64,000 nucleotides of DNA from Tubiluchus corallicola. Lineage: Eukaryota > Priapulida > Priapulimorpha > Priapulimorphida > Tubiluchidae. The first letter of the stretch is position 1. The number at the start of each line of letters is the position of its first letter. Location of the stretch: contig JAQGDQ010000034.1 in NCBI GenBank assembly GCA_030141605.1, positions 459,501 to 523,500 on the forward strand, in the 5' to 3' direction. Position numbers and translations under genes: made by a program. The notes beneath the pieces were generated by a model that saw nothing but the letters and a program-made list of their open reading frames with translations, was not told where the DNA came from and ran no database searches. Of the stretch, positions 14,701 to 27,100 are shown piece by piece.

Positions 14701-16615
14701 CTGTCTCAACGCTCATCAGAATAGATTTCTGCTTTATTTATCAAACATCTTGCTCTCCGTTTTTTTATTTGATTTTTGGAAAAATTGGCAACATTGAATC
14801 TTGATAATTGTGTACTATTTCATGGCTTTTGTAAAAACTGATTTACTGCACAATGGCCTTACCAATTTCACATTGTTTCACTCTGTCTGAGGTGCGCTGT
14901 TTTATGTAACCAATATTGTTGTTTCAGTTTCAAAAGTTTCACGTTTGTACATTATGTGCCGAGCTGACAGAATGCTTTCATTCTCTCATGCACATACGAT
15001 TTCGTCTTCTCAGGCACTGTGATGTAAAGGTTAGTGTGAAACCATTTTTTTTGTAGTATTGTACGATTTCTGCGTTTAAAAATTTTTGCTTCGTTCACGT
15101 AACAAAAAGGAGGCGTGTCACTTTACAAATTTGCAATAAATTAATTGCTTATTTTTTGTAATTTGAATCATTTCAAAGTTGCAGTGAATTATGAATAGTG
15201 GAATAAAAAGCTAAAATATCAAATTTTGCTGTAGATCAAAAGTCTAAAAGAATCCAATGTGTCAGACGATGCAAGGGAAATATTGGAAAGTTGTTTACAG
15301 AACAGAACATGGGTAAACCAGGTAAGTTTTGCTCCTCGTAATGCGCGTTTCCAAATTGAACACACATTGCCAGCCAGTCCTGTGTTGTTCTGAACTGTTA
15401 GTTCACGGTGACGTAAACAGAATGTTAACATAGTAAATTCCTTGAAATAGAATATTGCTGTAGGCAGGGCCTATTTCAAGGGGGGGGAAGTGGGGATACT
15501 TCCCTGGGGCCTCACCCTCCAGGGGGGCCTCGCGCCAAGGTAACATTTTTTTGCTTTATGCGAACATACTGCCTCCTCTCTCCCTCTCTTGCCGCACGCG
15601 TGCCGTTTGCCAGTATTGACAAGTATTAAGGATTGGTCTTGAGAATAAAGCAGTTTTTCTTTCAATTGTTCTTTCCTTTAACAACTGTATAACTCCATAT
15701 TTTCTCTTCGAAAATGCTTCTCCGGCGTTCTTGTAGTTCAAATATTTTCTGGGCGCCAACCATGGTGGCGCCCGCCCCCCGGCGCATTGCCCCACCACCG
15801 ATGGGGCCTCGCACGCCCCACTTTCCCGGGCCTCGCCTAGGCTGAAATAGGCCCTGGCTGTAGGTCAATAGTCTGACATCGCACAGTTGTAGATTGAATA
15901 AACTTTGTTAGTGCTTTTACTTTCGGTGATGAATGACACATTAGCTCTATTGTACTTAGACCTAGGAGCCTAAAACATTATGTCACAACTTTTTAAATCA
16001 CAAATGGGATGAGTGGACAAATGACTCTTTAGTTGATGTACAGGATGCCTTACTAGTGTAACATTTCTTTACAACATACTTAACTTCAAATTGGGTGTTA
16101 GTAGGGAAGTTAATCAAACCCTTTATATGTTAATATGTATCTTTTGTTTTACGAAAATCGTTACGATAGTACAAATTTTTTATGTAGCTTATTGTTTAAC
16201 GTAATAAAGAACTTTTGTAAATTTAAAAATTAAACTGAAATTAAACATTTGAACTTGAATTTAATTCATAAGTGCATTTAGTTTTGCATACTTTTATTTA
16301 ATGTAAGAAACCACAATTTAGAAGTAGGTTGGATTTATTCGAACACAAAATGCACAGCCTAAACTGCTGCATTGACAGCCGAAAATGATTAATATCTTGC
16401 AGCATAAATTTGTACAGTGCAAAAAAATCTACTACACCCACTGTAGGCTGTTCAAATCAGTTCATAGTTTTATACTTTGATGGATTGTTGTGTATTATTG
16501 AATTAACCTAGTGTATCTAAAGGTACAGTAGAAGTTATATTCGTATTTGTTTTTGTTTTAGGTGTTTCTGGAGCTGGTCTCGCTGCTTGACAAGTGTGAG
16601 AAAAAATATTCTTGA
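988..16615 (+). CDS. QSER1/PRR12-family nuclear protein with C-terminal DUF4211 domain (18 exons, about 1243 residues)
   Basis: Exons: 988-1000 (tentative), 1665-1901, 3807-4042, 4142-4245, 4753-6446, 7100-7270, 8666-8808, 9038-9129, 9671-9797, 10381-10518, 11381-11502, 11883-12022, 12504-12604, 12741-12806, 13605-13709, 14928-15029, 15235-15321, 16562-16615. All junctions are GT-AG and every phase closes, ending at TGA. The N-terminal two thirds is low-complexity Ser/Gln/Pro, then Lys-rich blocks such as KHKKSKKKSDDKHKRK and RPERQCKKQAEAKRR. From about residue 940 (exon 10381 onward) the sequence matches the C-terminus of vertebrate QSER1 and PRR12, including PIWRVDSSNLLQKY, LDPEFITEV, YNRDTLT and the closing TWVNQVFLELVSLLDKCEKK. 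An internal NAFQDTFLSFVDGVKT resembles the family's FLDFLKSG motif. In vertebrates QSER1 is a chromatin protein that protects regulatory DNA from methylation; the same role here is inference. The family call is firm, the first exon is not: its phase fits, but it lies inside a transposon-like element. Confidence 0.82.
7932..8536 (+). repeat. Dispersed intronic repeat, copy 1 (about 605 bp)
   Basis: This segment in the intron between exons 7100-7270 and 8666-8808 matches 13987-14590 in the same orientation with only scattered substitutions. Both begin TTAATGATTGTTT and end at CAACAAGCCAAA. No terminal inverted repeat or target duplication was seen. The family is unrecognised. Confidence 0.85.
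9969..10250. mobile_element. Possible hAT-derived fragment
   Basis: Begins CAGTGGTGCACCGATCAATC, like the ends of many hAT elements, and is rich in ATCGATT words on both strands (9990-10010 and 10172-10225). A matching right end and target duplication were not found, so this may be a truncated copy. It lies in the intron before exon 10381-10518. Confidence 0.35.
11560..11860 (+). repeat. Tetranucleotide repeat, GATT and GACT tracts
   Basis: Runs of TTGATTGATTGATT (about 11595-11625 and 11715-11745) and of GACTGACTGACT (about 11745-11790), with degenerate variants between. It ends about 20 bp before the acceptor of exon 11883-12022, so it takes up most of that intron. Confidence 0.9.
12918..13375 (+). 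repeat. Dispersed repeat, family B copy 1 (about 460 bp)
   Basis: Matches 29388-29765 in the same orientation, from GGCCTATATAA to TTATATTATAGT. Shared blocks include AGACATTGAAGTTTTT, CGTCTTTGGCG and AGTGTCTTTGGTTAC-like words. About 80 bp present here (near 13160-13240) is missing from the other copy. It lies in the intron before exon 13605-13709. No coding potential or clear termini. Confidence 0.75.
13987..14590 (+). repeat. Dispersed intronic repeat, copy 2 (about 604 bp)
   Basis: Second copy of the 7932-8536 repeat, in a later intron of the same gene (between exons 13605-13709 and 14928-15029). A 78-codon open frame at 14032-14268 is broken by substitutions in copy 1, so there is little sign that it is kept as a protein. 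Confidence 0.85.
15465..15856. mobile_element. hAT-like MITE (392 bp) with perfect 8-bp target duplication
   Basis: Perfect 14-base terminal inverted repeats, CAGGGCCTATTTCA and TGAAATAGGCCCTG, with weaker complementarity further in. The direct repeat GCTGTAGG flanks both sides (15457-15464 and 15857-15864). Eight-base duplications and CAGGG ends are typical of hAT transposons. The interior is GC-rich and has no transposase. It sits in the last intron of the QSER1-like gene and looks fairly young. Confidence 0.92.
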
Positions 16616-16750
16616 TCATCATCACTACTAAGTGATTGGTGTGAACACGAATTTACTTTGTGTAAATACAATTTTTGCATGTCGATGTTGTCGGAAAACT
16701 ATCAGTTAAACGTCTGAGATGCTGTTTAGCTGCTGTCTAAGTCATAATAC

Positions 16751-16756
16751 AATAAA
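16751..16756 (+). terminator. Polyadenylation signal of the QSER1-like gene
   Basis: AATAAA lies 136 bases past the TGA at 16613-16615. It is the first canonical signal downstream and fits a short 3' UTR. Confidence 0.6.
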
Positions 16757-18563
16757 GTAAACGTTTATGTTAACCCGATTTTTCACACAAAAACAGTTAA
16801 GCTCTTTATCGGCCATGATATTGTTAAAACCTTTAAACATTTGAAACACATTTACTCCCTGCAGAAAGGAGTTTCAGTTGCTGCTAAGGATTTTTTGGGC
16901 TCATTTTGGCAACACAAACTGTACAGGAAGCCAGTTACTATTTTGAACTTGTATATTATATAAATTTTCAAGGTTTCCAAAGACTTACTTGGTTTCAAAA
17001 GTTTTTGACTCATTCAATGTTCCAGTTAGTAATCAGTAGATGTTATTATAGTTGTAACAGTGTAAAAAGTGTGTAGATACCTAGATGTTATTGTTAGTCA
17101 GAAATGTATATGCATTATGAAACTTTTACTCGTGGGGATATTTTCGTATTATATATTTTTTCTTTTGGGTTCATTTACAGAATTGCTGTTTGCACAGTGC
17201 CAACAAGACAATACCTTTAACACTACATTTCACATTACATTTATAATTTAAAGCTAGTCTAATTTTTAAAAGCAGACACTTATCCAATTTGAAAATTATA
17301 GCGATAAATAACCATTCGATTTCTTTTTTCATCATATTTGTCAGTAACTTTCAAACTTCGTCGTAATTGGTAATAAAACATGCGATTAGCATTAGTTTCG
17401 CGAATCAGCTGCTTACTTCTGTTTATTTTTTTATATATTCTCACAAGATAGTCACTTTTTGCAACTACTCCAGTGAACTCTGGCATCCAACCCTCTCTTT
17501 CAAGCATACACGAAATAAACTTCCCCATCACCAAACTGACAGCCCAGTGTCACCATCTGATGTACCACTAGCCCAGTGTCACCATCTGATGTACCTAGTG
17601 GTATTTTAAAGCATAAGAACATCCTTGACTTACATAAAGCCAAAAAAAGTATGTCACCTACACCTTATTGCACACAGAGCTTGTAATAGCAGCAACTCTG
17701 TATCAAACTTTAATATTTAAATTCATGCGATGATGACCTTTAGGTGCAGCCATTTTGACGGTAAGTTGTTCGAAACAACTTTAGATAACATTGTATAAAG
17801 TTTGAGAAAATAGTCAGAGCATCCATAGCACATTCTTCGATAACTAAGCAAACTGTAAATTATTTGACCTCGTCAATAACATTAATACAGTGTGATGTGT
17901 TCTTTGTGAATCAGTGGTGCACACTGGGAGGGTGACCAAGTGGCACGAACATATCAAATTTTAAATTTTTTTCCTTGTTATATAGGCCCTTCATTTTCTT
18001 GTTACATAGGTCTTTCAATCACATAAGCATAATGCTAAGTAATATAGGTTTGTGTGGAAAGCTCTTTGGGATATGCTTTAAAATTGTGTTGTCTTCCCCT
18101 TTAAGGTTTTCAGTATTCATTTTTTATACTCCTCATTCAATAAAAAATTGGTTCACACAAGTACGTTTTATTTGATAGCCTAGTAGTAGTTAGAATGAGG
18201 CGGGATGATGATCAGTGGTCACCTAGCAACCACAAATTGCTAAGCTGTACATCCTGTATCAGTAATTCAAGTAGCACAATCTGGTGTCTTGCGTTACTAA
18301 AGCAACTAAATAGCTCTGATGCAAAGTACTAAATAAATCATAAGTTTAACAATTTTTTATTTACACTGTGTTATAATGTACATTACATAATATTTAGATG
18401 TGCACCCATAAATATTACTATATACAAAAAACAGTTCCAAAAAAGATAGTGTTTGCAAGTATAGAGGAATAAAACAGTTTTGTTACTGCAGCCCCATTTT
18501 TGCATAAGTAAAACTGTTATCAGTGAGTATGCTTCCTATTAACCTAATATGAAGAAAGACTAA
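16757..18563. other. Intergenic region between convergent genes, left part
   Basis: AT-rich DNA with no supported exon on either strand. Short open frames here lack splice context and family resemblance. The only structure seen is a 29-bp tandem duplication at 17542-17595. Confidence 0.5.
17542..17595 (+). repeat. Two-copy tandem duplication, 29-bp period
   Basis: GCCCAGTGTCACCATCTGAT begins at 17542 and again at 17571 without change. The four or five linking bases (CACTA) occur only between the copies. Confidence 0.9.
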
Positions 18564-18724
18564 CTGGGCGTTCTGACTGGAGAGTGAATGTAAACTGGTA
18601 AGTGTGAATGGCAAGTTCTCTCAGCAAGTTATTGCTAACTGTCTGAGAATCGCGAGTTTCTTGCACAAAGGCTCCATTCATTGCGAGAACTCTCGAGAGA
18701 AAACTCTCTAGTCTGAATGCGCCA
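18564..18724. mobile_element. Harbinger-like MITE (161 bp)
   Basis: Imperfect terminal inverted repeats (CTGGGCGTTCTGACTGGAGA on the left; CTCTAGTCTGAATGCGCCA on the right), flanked on both sides by TAA (18561-18563 and 18725-18727). A 3-base TWA duplication with GC-led ends suggests the PIF/Harbinger class. A minus-strand open frame crossing it (18544-18882) looks accidental. Confidence 0.5.
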
Positions 18725-18727
18725 TAA

Positions 18728-20411
18728 TAGATCTTAATCTGGTAGACTTTGACCAGTAAAATGTAAAGAGCGTTATAATTCCAGTAACAGTTGACCACTG
18801 AAGGAACAGCGTCTGTAAAGCTACAGTTGAACCACTTATAGTTTCTTTTGTGTGTGTGTATGGCTGAAGAGATGTGTGTCACAATCAGTGAAGGGATATA
18901 ATTTGTTACACTGACAGACAGGGGTGTATCGCGACTTTATGACGCCCTAGACTGATAATTGTGTCCCGTCCATCCCTATTGTGAATTTATGGTTATTTAT
19001 ATAATGAGCAGATTAAACAATTACTTGTGGTGTATTAGAAATGCTATTACCTGTTCATTATTAATTACATATATTTGCATAGTGCTTGCTTGTGTAATAA
19101 CTTGCACCTGTTCGTTATGTGGCACTTATACAAAAGTTGCACTTAGTAACTGCCTGTGGTGTGTTACAAAATGTGTCCTTTACATGAATATTAAAGTATG
19201 CACATTTTCCAAAAATAAGAATTTTTTCTAAAATGTGACATCCCTCAAACTTTGGCACCCCAGGTTATAGCCTTGTTAGCCTATTTGGTAATACTCCCCT
19301 GCCAACAGTAATTTTAGAATTTTAGATCATTTCAGAAAGTAATTTTAAACAGGCCTCAGTCAGTAAACACTTGTTTATGAAAAGTTCATTCACCGATGTT
19401 ATTAACGTCTTAAAGAACGACAGCTATGATCCAAAGTAAAAAGCATTGTGATAACATTTCAATAAGAATAACAGCCAGCATCCACTTAAGACATGTTCAT
19501 GCAACAATCATCTAAATAAAAATACCAAACTAGTCCTTGTAGGTGCTCATTGTCAGTGTTTTTCATCATTCTTTGTACAAAAAATTCCTGTATTGCAACC
19601 AACAGGCATTGGTCACAAGATGATGTGTCGGAGCACCTTAACTGCATTTTTCTGTCTTTTGGCTTTGCATCACATGATATGTAAGTTTAATATTTAGTAT
19701 ATGTTTGTTAGCTTGGCACAGTGTTGATTTTTGTATATATTGTTTTATACTGTATTATTATTTAAACGACTGTTGCGTGAACATGACATTAACCATGTCG
19801 AAACATAGCAGAACTTGTGTCTGAATAAAAGCCTTTTCTTAAGTGGGTGCTAACTTTGTTTTAAGAATTTGTTTTCCGCACCACGAATCCATTTCAATAA
19901 GATTGAAAACCACTCCATCTTTGCAAGTAGAATGCATTTTAGATACAGGCTTGACAACAAACCGACATGATTCTGTTATCAGTGAATTACTGACTAAAAC
20001 TTTACACTTCACCAGACTCTTACATTCACAACCATACAAAACTATCAATATCACAGTCAATGTCAGCTTAGTGTCGTCATTTGTTAAATACGAAATTCTG
20101 TTCCCAATTTGCTCTTTTTGCCATTTCTAAGCCTTTGTGAAAGACAATGTAAGTAACTCATGTATTAAGTAACTAATTTACATGTATGTAAATGGAGTAT
20201 AAACTTGTTCCTTTTAATTGCTAACCTTCTAAATGCCGAATTTCAATACAATCGCTCACATACAGCATAAAAAGCAGTTTCATTAAAGTGCTTCTATTCA
20301 GTAAGAATTGGCCTACTAACAAAAGCAAACAGCAGTGTATCAAAACATTGCAAAAGACCCTGCATTACTGGTAAATGCCAAAAAATTCCTTCAAAAATTC
20401 TCATTTCCTTG
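18728..20411. other. Intergenic region between convergent genes, right part
   Basis: No exon, RNA gene or clear repeat was recognised. A block at about 18920-19275, from an ACAGGGGTGTATCGCGAC word to a GGCACCCCAGGTTATAGCC word, could be an eroded element, but no family could be assigned. Confidence 0.4.
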
Positions 20412-20415
20412 TTAA

Positions 20416-20987
20416 CCCTTTCACTACGTAGTTGCTTTGAAACTGGGCCACATTGAATTTCGTACATTTGACAATAACTTCTTGTGGTGGGTTATTAAAC
20501 AGAATCTCGTAAATAAACAAACAGTTGTTCATTACTGAGTACTAATATTAAGTACTTGTTAGTTTTATTTCTACACATGCACGAAATCACGCACACATGC
20601 ACACCCAGCATGTGCTTATATTGAGAAACCAGTTTTCACAAAAAGTGCACTACCAATCCATAATATGCAATCGTTTTATAAGAATACAGAACAGTCAACT
20701 AAACATACGTTTCATCAACGATCTACAAGTGATTTTGCATGGTAACATAACATACAGTACAGTATTGAGGAATGCACCTGGATTCAGATGCTGATTGGCT
20801 GATTAGCATTACTTGTTGCAAAGCAACCCCACTCCCATAGCTGTTAAACTTTTCTACAATATTTTGCATGACCATAGCAGTGAAACAAACAGACATGGGT
20901 GACTGTGCTTAGTGCTGAGCTTGGGTAGCAGTCTACCGCCTTCCATACCTCGAATGAGAAACTGTGCCGCCTTCTGTAGTGAAAGGG
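20416..20987. mobile_element. piggyBac-like MITE (572 bp) in TTAA target
   Basis: Perfect inverted ends CCCTTTCACTAC and GTAGTGAAAGGG abut TTAA on both sides (20412-20415 and 20988-20991). TTAA target sites with CCCTTT-type ends are diagnostic of piggyBac. The inside holds one short accidental frame and no transposase motifs. The element begins only 171 bases past the GTF2H1 stop codon. Confidence 0.88.
20564..20569 (-). terminator. Candidate GTF2H1 polyadenylation signal inside the MITE
   Basis: AATAAA on the minus strand, about 590 bases past the stop. No canonical AATAAA or ATTAAA was seen on that strand between the stop codon and the edge of the element, so the transposon may supply the 3' end. 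This is inference; a variant hexamer nearer the stop is possible. Confidence 0.3.
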
Positions 20988-21157
20988 TTAACTTGAAATA
21001 TACTGGTGGGTTATTCGCCCAAATTTTCACAAACCGTCAAAGAAAAGGAGTCATAACGTCGTTGTTGACACTTCTAAGTGTATGACAACACGAGGTCTTT
21101 ATAAACTACATTAAATGCATTCAATTTTACTGATTGACTAACGGTTTGAGCCAGACG

Positions 21158-24100
21158 TCACCTTTTGGGTGCTGTGCCTAATTTACGAGACTGCCAGTTG
21201 CCGAACTTCTTATAAGCGGCTTGTAGCATGACTTCCAAGTGATTTGTAAGCTATAAACCAGACAAGCAGAAAAGTGCAGTTAGAAATACAATAATATGAT
21301 ATATTTTACTACATATACTGTATTGTAAAAACAAAAGCATGTCATCTAAAGACAAATTGCTAAAACTACTTCTACAGAACTTGAAAATTACATTACATTA
21401 CTGTTTATGTAGTTTGTGTACAAGTTAAATTACTAGTGATGTAGTTTCAGTGTAGTTAAAGGACAATAACATTTTCAATGAAAAACAAGATTAGGAAATG
21501 AAGACTCTGTTCTCATAAAACAACAATAAATTTTTATTTCTTAATTTTGTTGCTGAATGAATTCAATTATTGTAAATGTAACTAGAAATTAATCACATCA
21601 TATTTGATCACCTATACTGAACTTAGTGCATTTCCAAAATTAGTGCTTTCGTTGTTATGCAGATGTGTTAGTAGCTGTAGAATTTTCTTTGCGATTGAAG
21701 TTGTTATTAAAAATCCATTAACACAAGCTCCTTACAGTAATAAGTAGGAAAGTTATTTCACCCGCAGCCGTTTATCTCACTGCTTACTTCATACTACTAC
21801 CATTTTACTATGTTTCTATAATTTTGCAATTTTTTTCTGAATTACTTGTGTTACGTTTTACATAATCTTGTTGCGTGTTGCACGTGTTATATACAAAATC
21901 AAAATGCTATGTAAGAGTACTCACATCTAAATTGTAAGTTTGACCCGCAAGACTTTCCTGAAATGGCCGCAGTTTAATCATCTGAAATCTTTCTAAATTT
22001 GATTTCATCTGGACAACCTGTATAACAAAAAAATCAATCATCAGATGTCACCACAGGGTCATTAAGCTTAGCGGGTCTTGCGCTATAATTCTACTTAATT
22101 TTAAATGCTAGATTACAAAATTGTTATCTGAAAATGTTACACTTGCGCAAGAACTGATCAAAATCTAAAATACTTATGTTTGTAGAACATACAGAAAAGG
22201 TTTTGCAAGATATCAATTTAATTTCGTATCTGTCTTTATGCACAGGAAGTCATGATACAGCATCTAGCACCAGTATCCAGAGATGGTCAAAAGCAGATAA
22301 TTGGAGTAGGACTAAAACAGAAGTTACAGCTCAATTTTTCTGCAACTTCTGTCAACTGGAAGTTTGCTATTATGTGTCAGTTCGGACTGGAAATTATTAC
22401 CTTGTCTTCCAACGCTTTCGAATTAACAGGAAAACAAGCGTAAAAATGGCGCAGTAACTCGCACAATGAGCTGTACATCAACTTCAAATCCTTCTGGGTG
22501 GATTCAGAAACGAGCTCTGCAAAATTAAAAATTTTTAAATTGATGGTAGTTGATAGATTATGCTGCACAACTAATTTCAAAGATTACAACAAAGAAAATA
22601 AGCAATAATGAAAACTTAATTACTATTACTAGAAACAATAATAAGCCATTTCACAGTTTCGCTATGCGCACATGCAGTTGCTGTAGGTCAAAGGCTAAGT
22701 GTACCACAGCACTGCATCTTAACTACATCTGTCACGTGACACGTGGATAAGGCAAAGCCAACTTGCTTCAGTTCAGTAATTTCAGTTGTTTTATGTGGAC
22801 TTTATTTAATCATGCATTAGTCTGTGGGTAGACTGATTTGCTAGCAGGATCTTGCTTGGGAAAAAATGAACTAGGTAAGGTTCTAAGCTAGCTGTTAAAG
22901 CTGTTACTTTTACAATAGCATAGGCTGCGAGGCGTTGTCAAGTGTACACAAAGGCTTTCTCTGATACACTTAACCGTCGACTTTTTCACGATCATCATCA
23001 ATCGCTGGAACTGCGAAAAGGCTTAAATATCGCAGATGTTCTAGAAATAACGTCATAATAAAATAAACATACGATGTAGCGCAGCTTCACTCGTTCCGCC
23101 CTGCATTAGACTGCCACCTGGTGTCAATTCTCCAGTAACGACAGCTGCTGTTTGTGCAGATAACACCTGGCAAAAAATGCATTTCATAATAACTATGCAA
23201 AGCTCTGCTGCATGTTATGTAAAATTCAAATTCGTTCAAACCACTATACAGAAATAGTGCAAATCATTCTTGATAGCACCTGTAAATCCAGGTGGTGCTA
23301 GGATTGAAACTTAACTCAAATAATCCTATAAAATGAGATACTGAGGTTGTATACATCCTCCCTCAACAGTGTAAATGGTATCGTTTGATAAACGCGCCAC
23401 TAAAGCTACTTAACTATTCGTTAATAAGTAACATTCCTCTTGTCAATAAGTAAAACTTGCAATGCCTCAGCACAAGTACTAACATATGCAGTACTAGGAA
23501 GCCAAGGGCTAAATACAAATGTATAATCTATAATTACAGTTTTTCCTCACTTATCGCGGGTGTTCTGTTCCAGGCTCACCAGCGATAAGTGAATTTCCGC
23601 AAAGTAGGGACGCTATACTTATTTTAGTAGTTATACATTATTTTAAGTCTTTATAAACCCTCCCCACACTCTTATACATAACCCTTAACCCTTTTTTATA
23701 CAAATTTATCAAATACACAATACGTACTAGGCATGTGTAAAAATACTTTAGACGGAGTACCGCAAAAACCCGCAAAACAGCAAAAATACCACGATAAATA
23801 TTTTACATTAATATTTTTGAAAACCCGTGAAACAGCGAGTCCACGATAAACGAACCGCAAAGTAGCGAGGGAACACTTGTATTGATAAGCTGCCATTTTT
23901 TTACCTTGACAGCAAATAAAAAAACACTAACGAAAATTTAATTTCCTTGCTAATTGCACTAGTGAAAAATGTTTAACCAATTTATTTTATTTTATACGTA
24001 TTAAAGGAAAGGTCAAGCGTTCTGGGCACCTGAGCTTATTTAATCATTTGTGAAAAATGCTAGAAAGATTATTTAGTAATAATAGAGTGACAAACATCTC

Positions 24101-27100
24101 TTGTAATTAGTAAAGTCACTACAAAGTCGCGATCATTTCCTGCTTCGGGGTCCGCATTTCAAAGACCTATTTTTGCACCAATGACGTCATTCACTGACTA
24201 TAAAGAAACAGTGCATCCCAAGTCTCAGTCAAAAGTAAAATAACTTTTTACAAAAAGATGGAAAGCCAATTTGAAGATGAAGAAAGATAGAAGAGCATTA
24301 AGTAAGTAGCAGAAGTTTGAAACAGTTTAAGCGGCGTGGTTACAGAAAGCCAAGACGCGCTTACGAAAAGCCGCGAAGTAAACCAGTTACGTCATAATTT
24401 TCTAGTCTTATACGGCGGTAGTATAAATTACTTTTGTGCTTTGCAAACAGTTTTTTTGCAAAATTCCTAGTTATATCTTCCAAGTTTTAAATGATAAAGG
24501 TAATAAAGGCTGAAAAAACAAATATAAAAACAACTTTATTGCACCTGAGGAAGATTGGGCTGCCAGTTTGAAATAAGATGTTCAAGTAGCTGAGAACTCT
24601 GCAGAATTTCTTCACCTGACTTGTATTCAGACGTCTGTACCTGAGTAGGACCGTGGTAATATCTAGATCAGAAAAATGAGTTTACTACACTACTAGGTTA
24701 CCACCTTGGAATACGTAGTAATTTATCGTAATAGTGAAAAAGATTTATTTTTAAATGCACAACGTATGAATATTTCCTAATGATTCACAATACAGGCTGT
24801 CTCAGAAGTCACCATACACTTCATACATTCCACATTTTTTAAACATAACAAAGGAAAATGTTTGAAAATTGGGGTTCAAATTAGACAAAAAACAAAAAAA
24901 CTACTGCACTAGTAAAGTTTGCTATTTTTGCTACCTTCTTTGGTGACTTCAAGAGCCTACAACACGCTGTTAGTGTTCAACAAAGCTTTTGGCAATGACA
25001 GTATTACATGACGGTACGCTATAAGTATGCTATGTTGCAATACCATCCTAGTTTGCTGACAATGTTTAATGCAACTCTAAGTAAAGTTCCCAGGTCTATC
25101 ACTAAGACTATTATTATCATCCTTTTTCAATACATACCTGTCTGATTTCACAAGGCTCAGTTTAGCTCCAAATGTCGTTGGCCCATCCTCCAAATCTTCG
25201 TATTCCAGTTTCTCCAGCAATTTGCTCTGAAATAAATACGTATGTCTTGAACACTAGAAGCACAGCCCTGTTGGTGTCAAGCCAAACGAACTATTGCAAT
25301 TGCAAAGTGTGCAAAATATACAATACCATACAGTCAGAAAACTTTTTTAACATGCTTCTTACCCTCTTGCTTGGAGGTTGACTCACTTCTGATACCAGAC
25401 TGCTAGTAGACATATTCGAACTTTCGTCAACTCCGAGTTCAGCAATGCCAGACATACCACCACTATTCACAGCTGTAGGTCGTTTGTTCGCTGTTTCCGT
25501 AGCTTTTAACACCATCGTGGAATGATAGTTAAATCTACGTATCATGTTCTGGTTAATCATATTAGAGGAAGACTTTCCTGTGTTAACTGGCTGGCTTTCC
25601 TGTGCATCAGAAAATTCGTCGAATTAGTTACACTTAAGAGTAAATTAATTTTTAACACGTAAGTGTACGTGTTTGCGACAAGAGATACAGTACTGACATG
25701 ATAAAACTGAGTAGTTTATTGTCCCATATATAAAAGTCGCTTTCCCACTCCATAGTTAAATAGATGATGTTGCCAATTGAAGTATAAATGCTTAGATTTA
25801 GATATATAGTTGATATTTCTGTCACTTTCTGACTTTCCTATTTATTAACGGGCCTGGTCTATCCACCCCTTCATAACTTTATAATGATGCAGTACGTGGC
25901 TTCAGTGAATGCAGTCAGATACACGAGACCGGTTTTTGGAGGACACATTGTTACTTTGGATATGATGGCGACAGGTTGTTCTGAAAAGACATTGACGTTA
26001 GATATGGCAGAATTAGTAAAGTTAAAGTAGTTGGACACATTGGCGATCAGTTCAATTTAATGGTGGTCCAGACATTCTAAATGCACATTCCACTGTTGCG
26101 GCACGGTTTGGAAGGCAGACGATTGTTAATAACTGCTGGTCGGAAGTTCAAAGGTGAGCTGACGTCAGTGCAAAAGCATGGGCCGATTTATAGACTAATT
26201 ACGTAACATGGCGTTAAAAGCGATAATTGAAAAACACAAAGAGAAAGAACTTTTTGATGGTACGTACTACTGAGTTACGATCTAGCGTAATGTGGCGGAA
26301 CCAGTCTGTGGGCTGTCATTAGATTCCTGAAGCAGGTTACTCATAATCGAGCACTATCTGGTGATACTAAGGCTTAGTAGCCATACTAAGACTAAGCCAT
26401 GATAATGGCACCACCCCTGTGTACATAGTTTAGTTATGCCCCACCAACATTTCTTTCTATTCTAATACCCACGATATGATTATAATGATGCTGCAATAAA
26501 ATTACTCATTTAACCTAGTAAATGTAGTGATTTCCAAAGGAAGTGATTATTTTTAAGTTTCCTAATGATAATAAGGTTTATTTTGAATCTCACAATACAA
26601 TGATTGCAACAATTTAATTACCACTTTTGTCGTGTTGATTTTTACAATAATACTGTCTACGTTTGTTGTATAAATAATCACTTTATTGTTTGATATATTT
26701 TGTCAACATATGTAGCAATATAAACCAAACTCCTTTAGTGGCAGAAACACTTTATTATTGACTGTGTTTTCTGTACACTACGTTGTGACTACTAGATTAA
26801 AACTGTAAAAACTCAAAATCAGTTGAAACTGGTTAACCTTGGGTAATGCATACCAGAATCCAGTCAGGTGAGAAAATGATTCACTGTAGTCTAACTTGCT
26901 GTAAAGTTGTAATGTTGCTAAAGTTTACAAAGTTCATAAACAAACACGTGAATCAGTTCACAACAATAATTACCTCGAATACTCAAATTTCATTGAACTT
27001 TCAAAGCTACGCACAGCTCAGTGAATCTACTAAGATTGGCAATGGTGCCTTTTTGTCACATTCATGTGGCCGACAAATAGAAGGTGGTACCGTGATAAGC

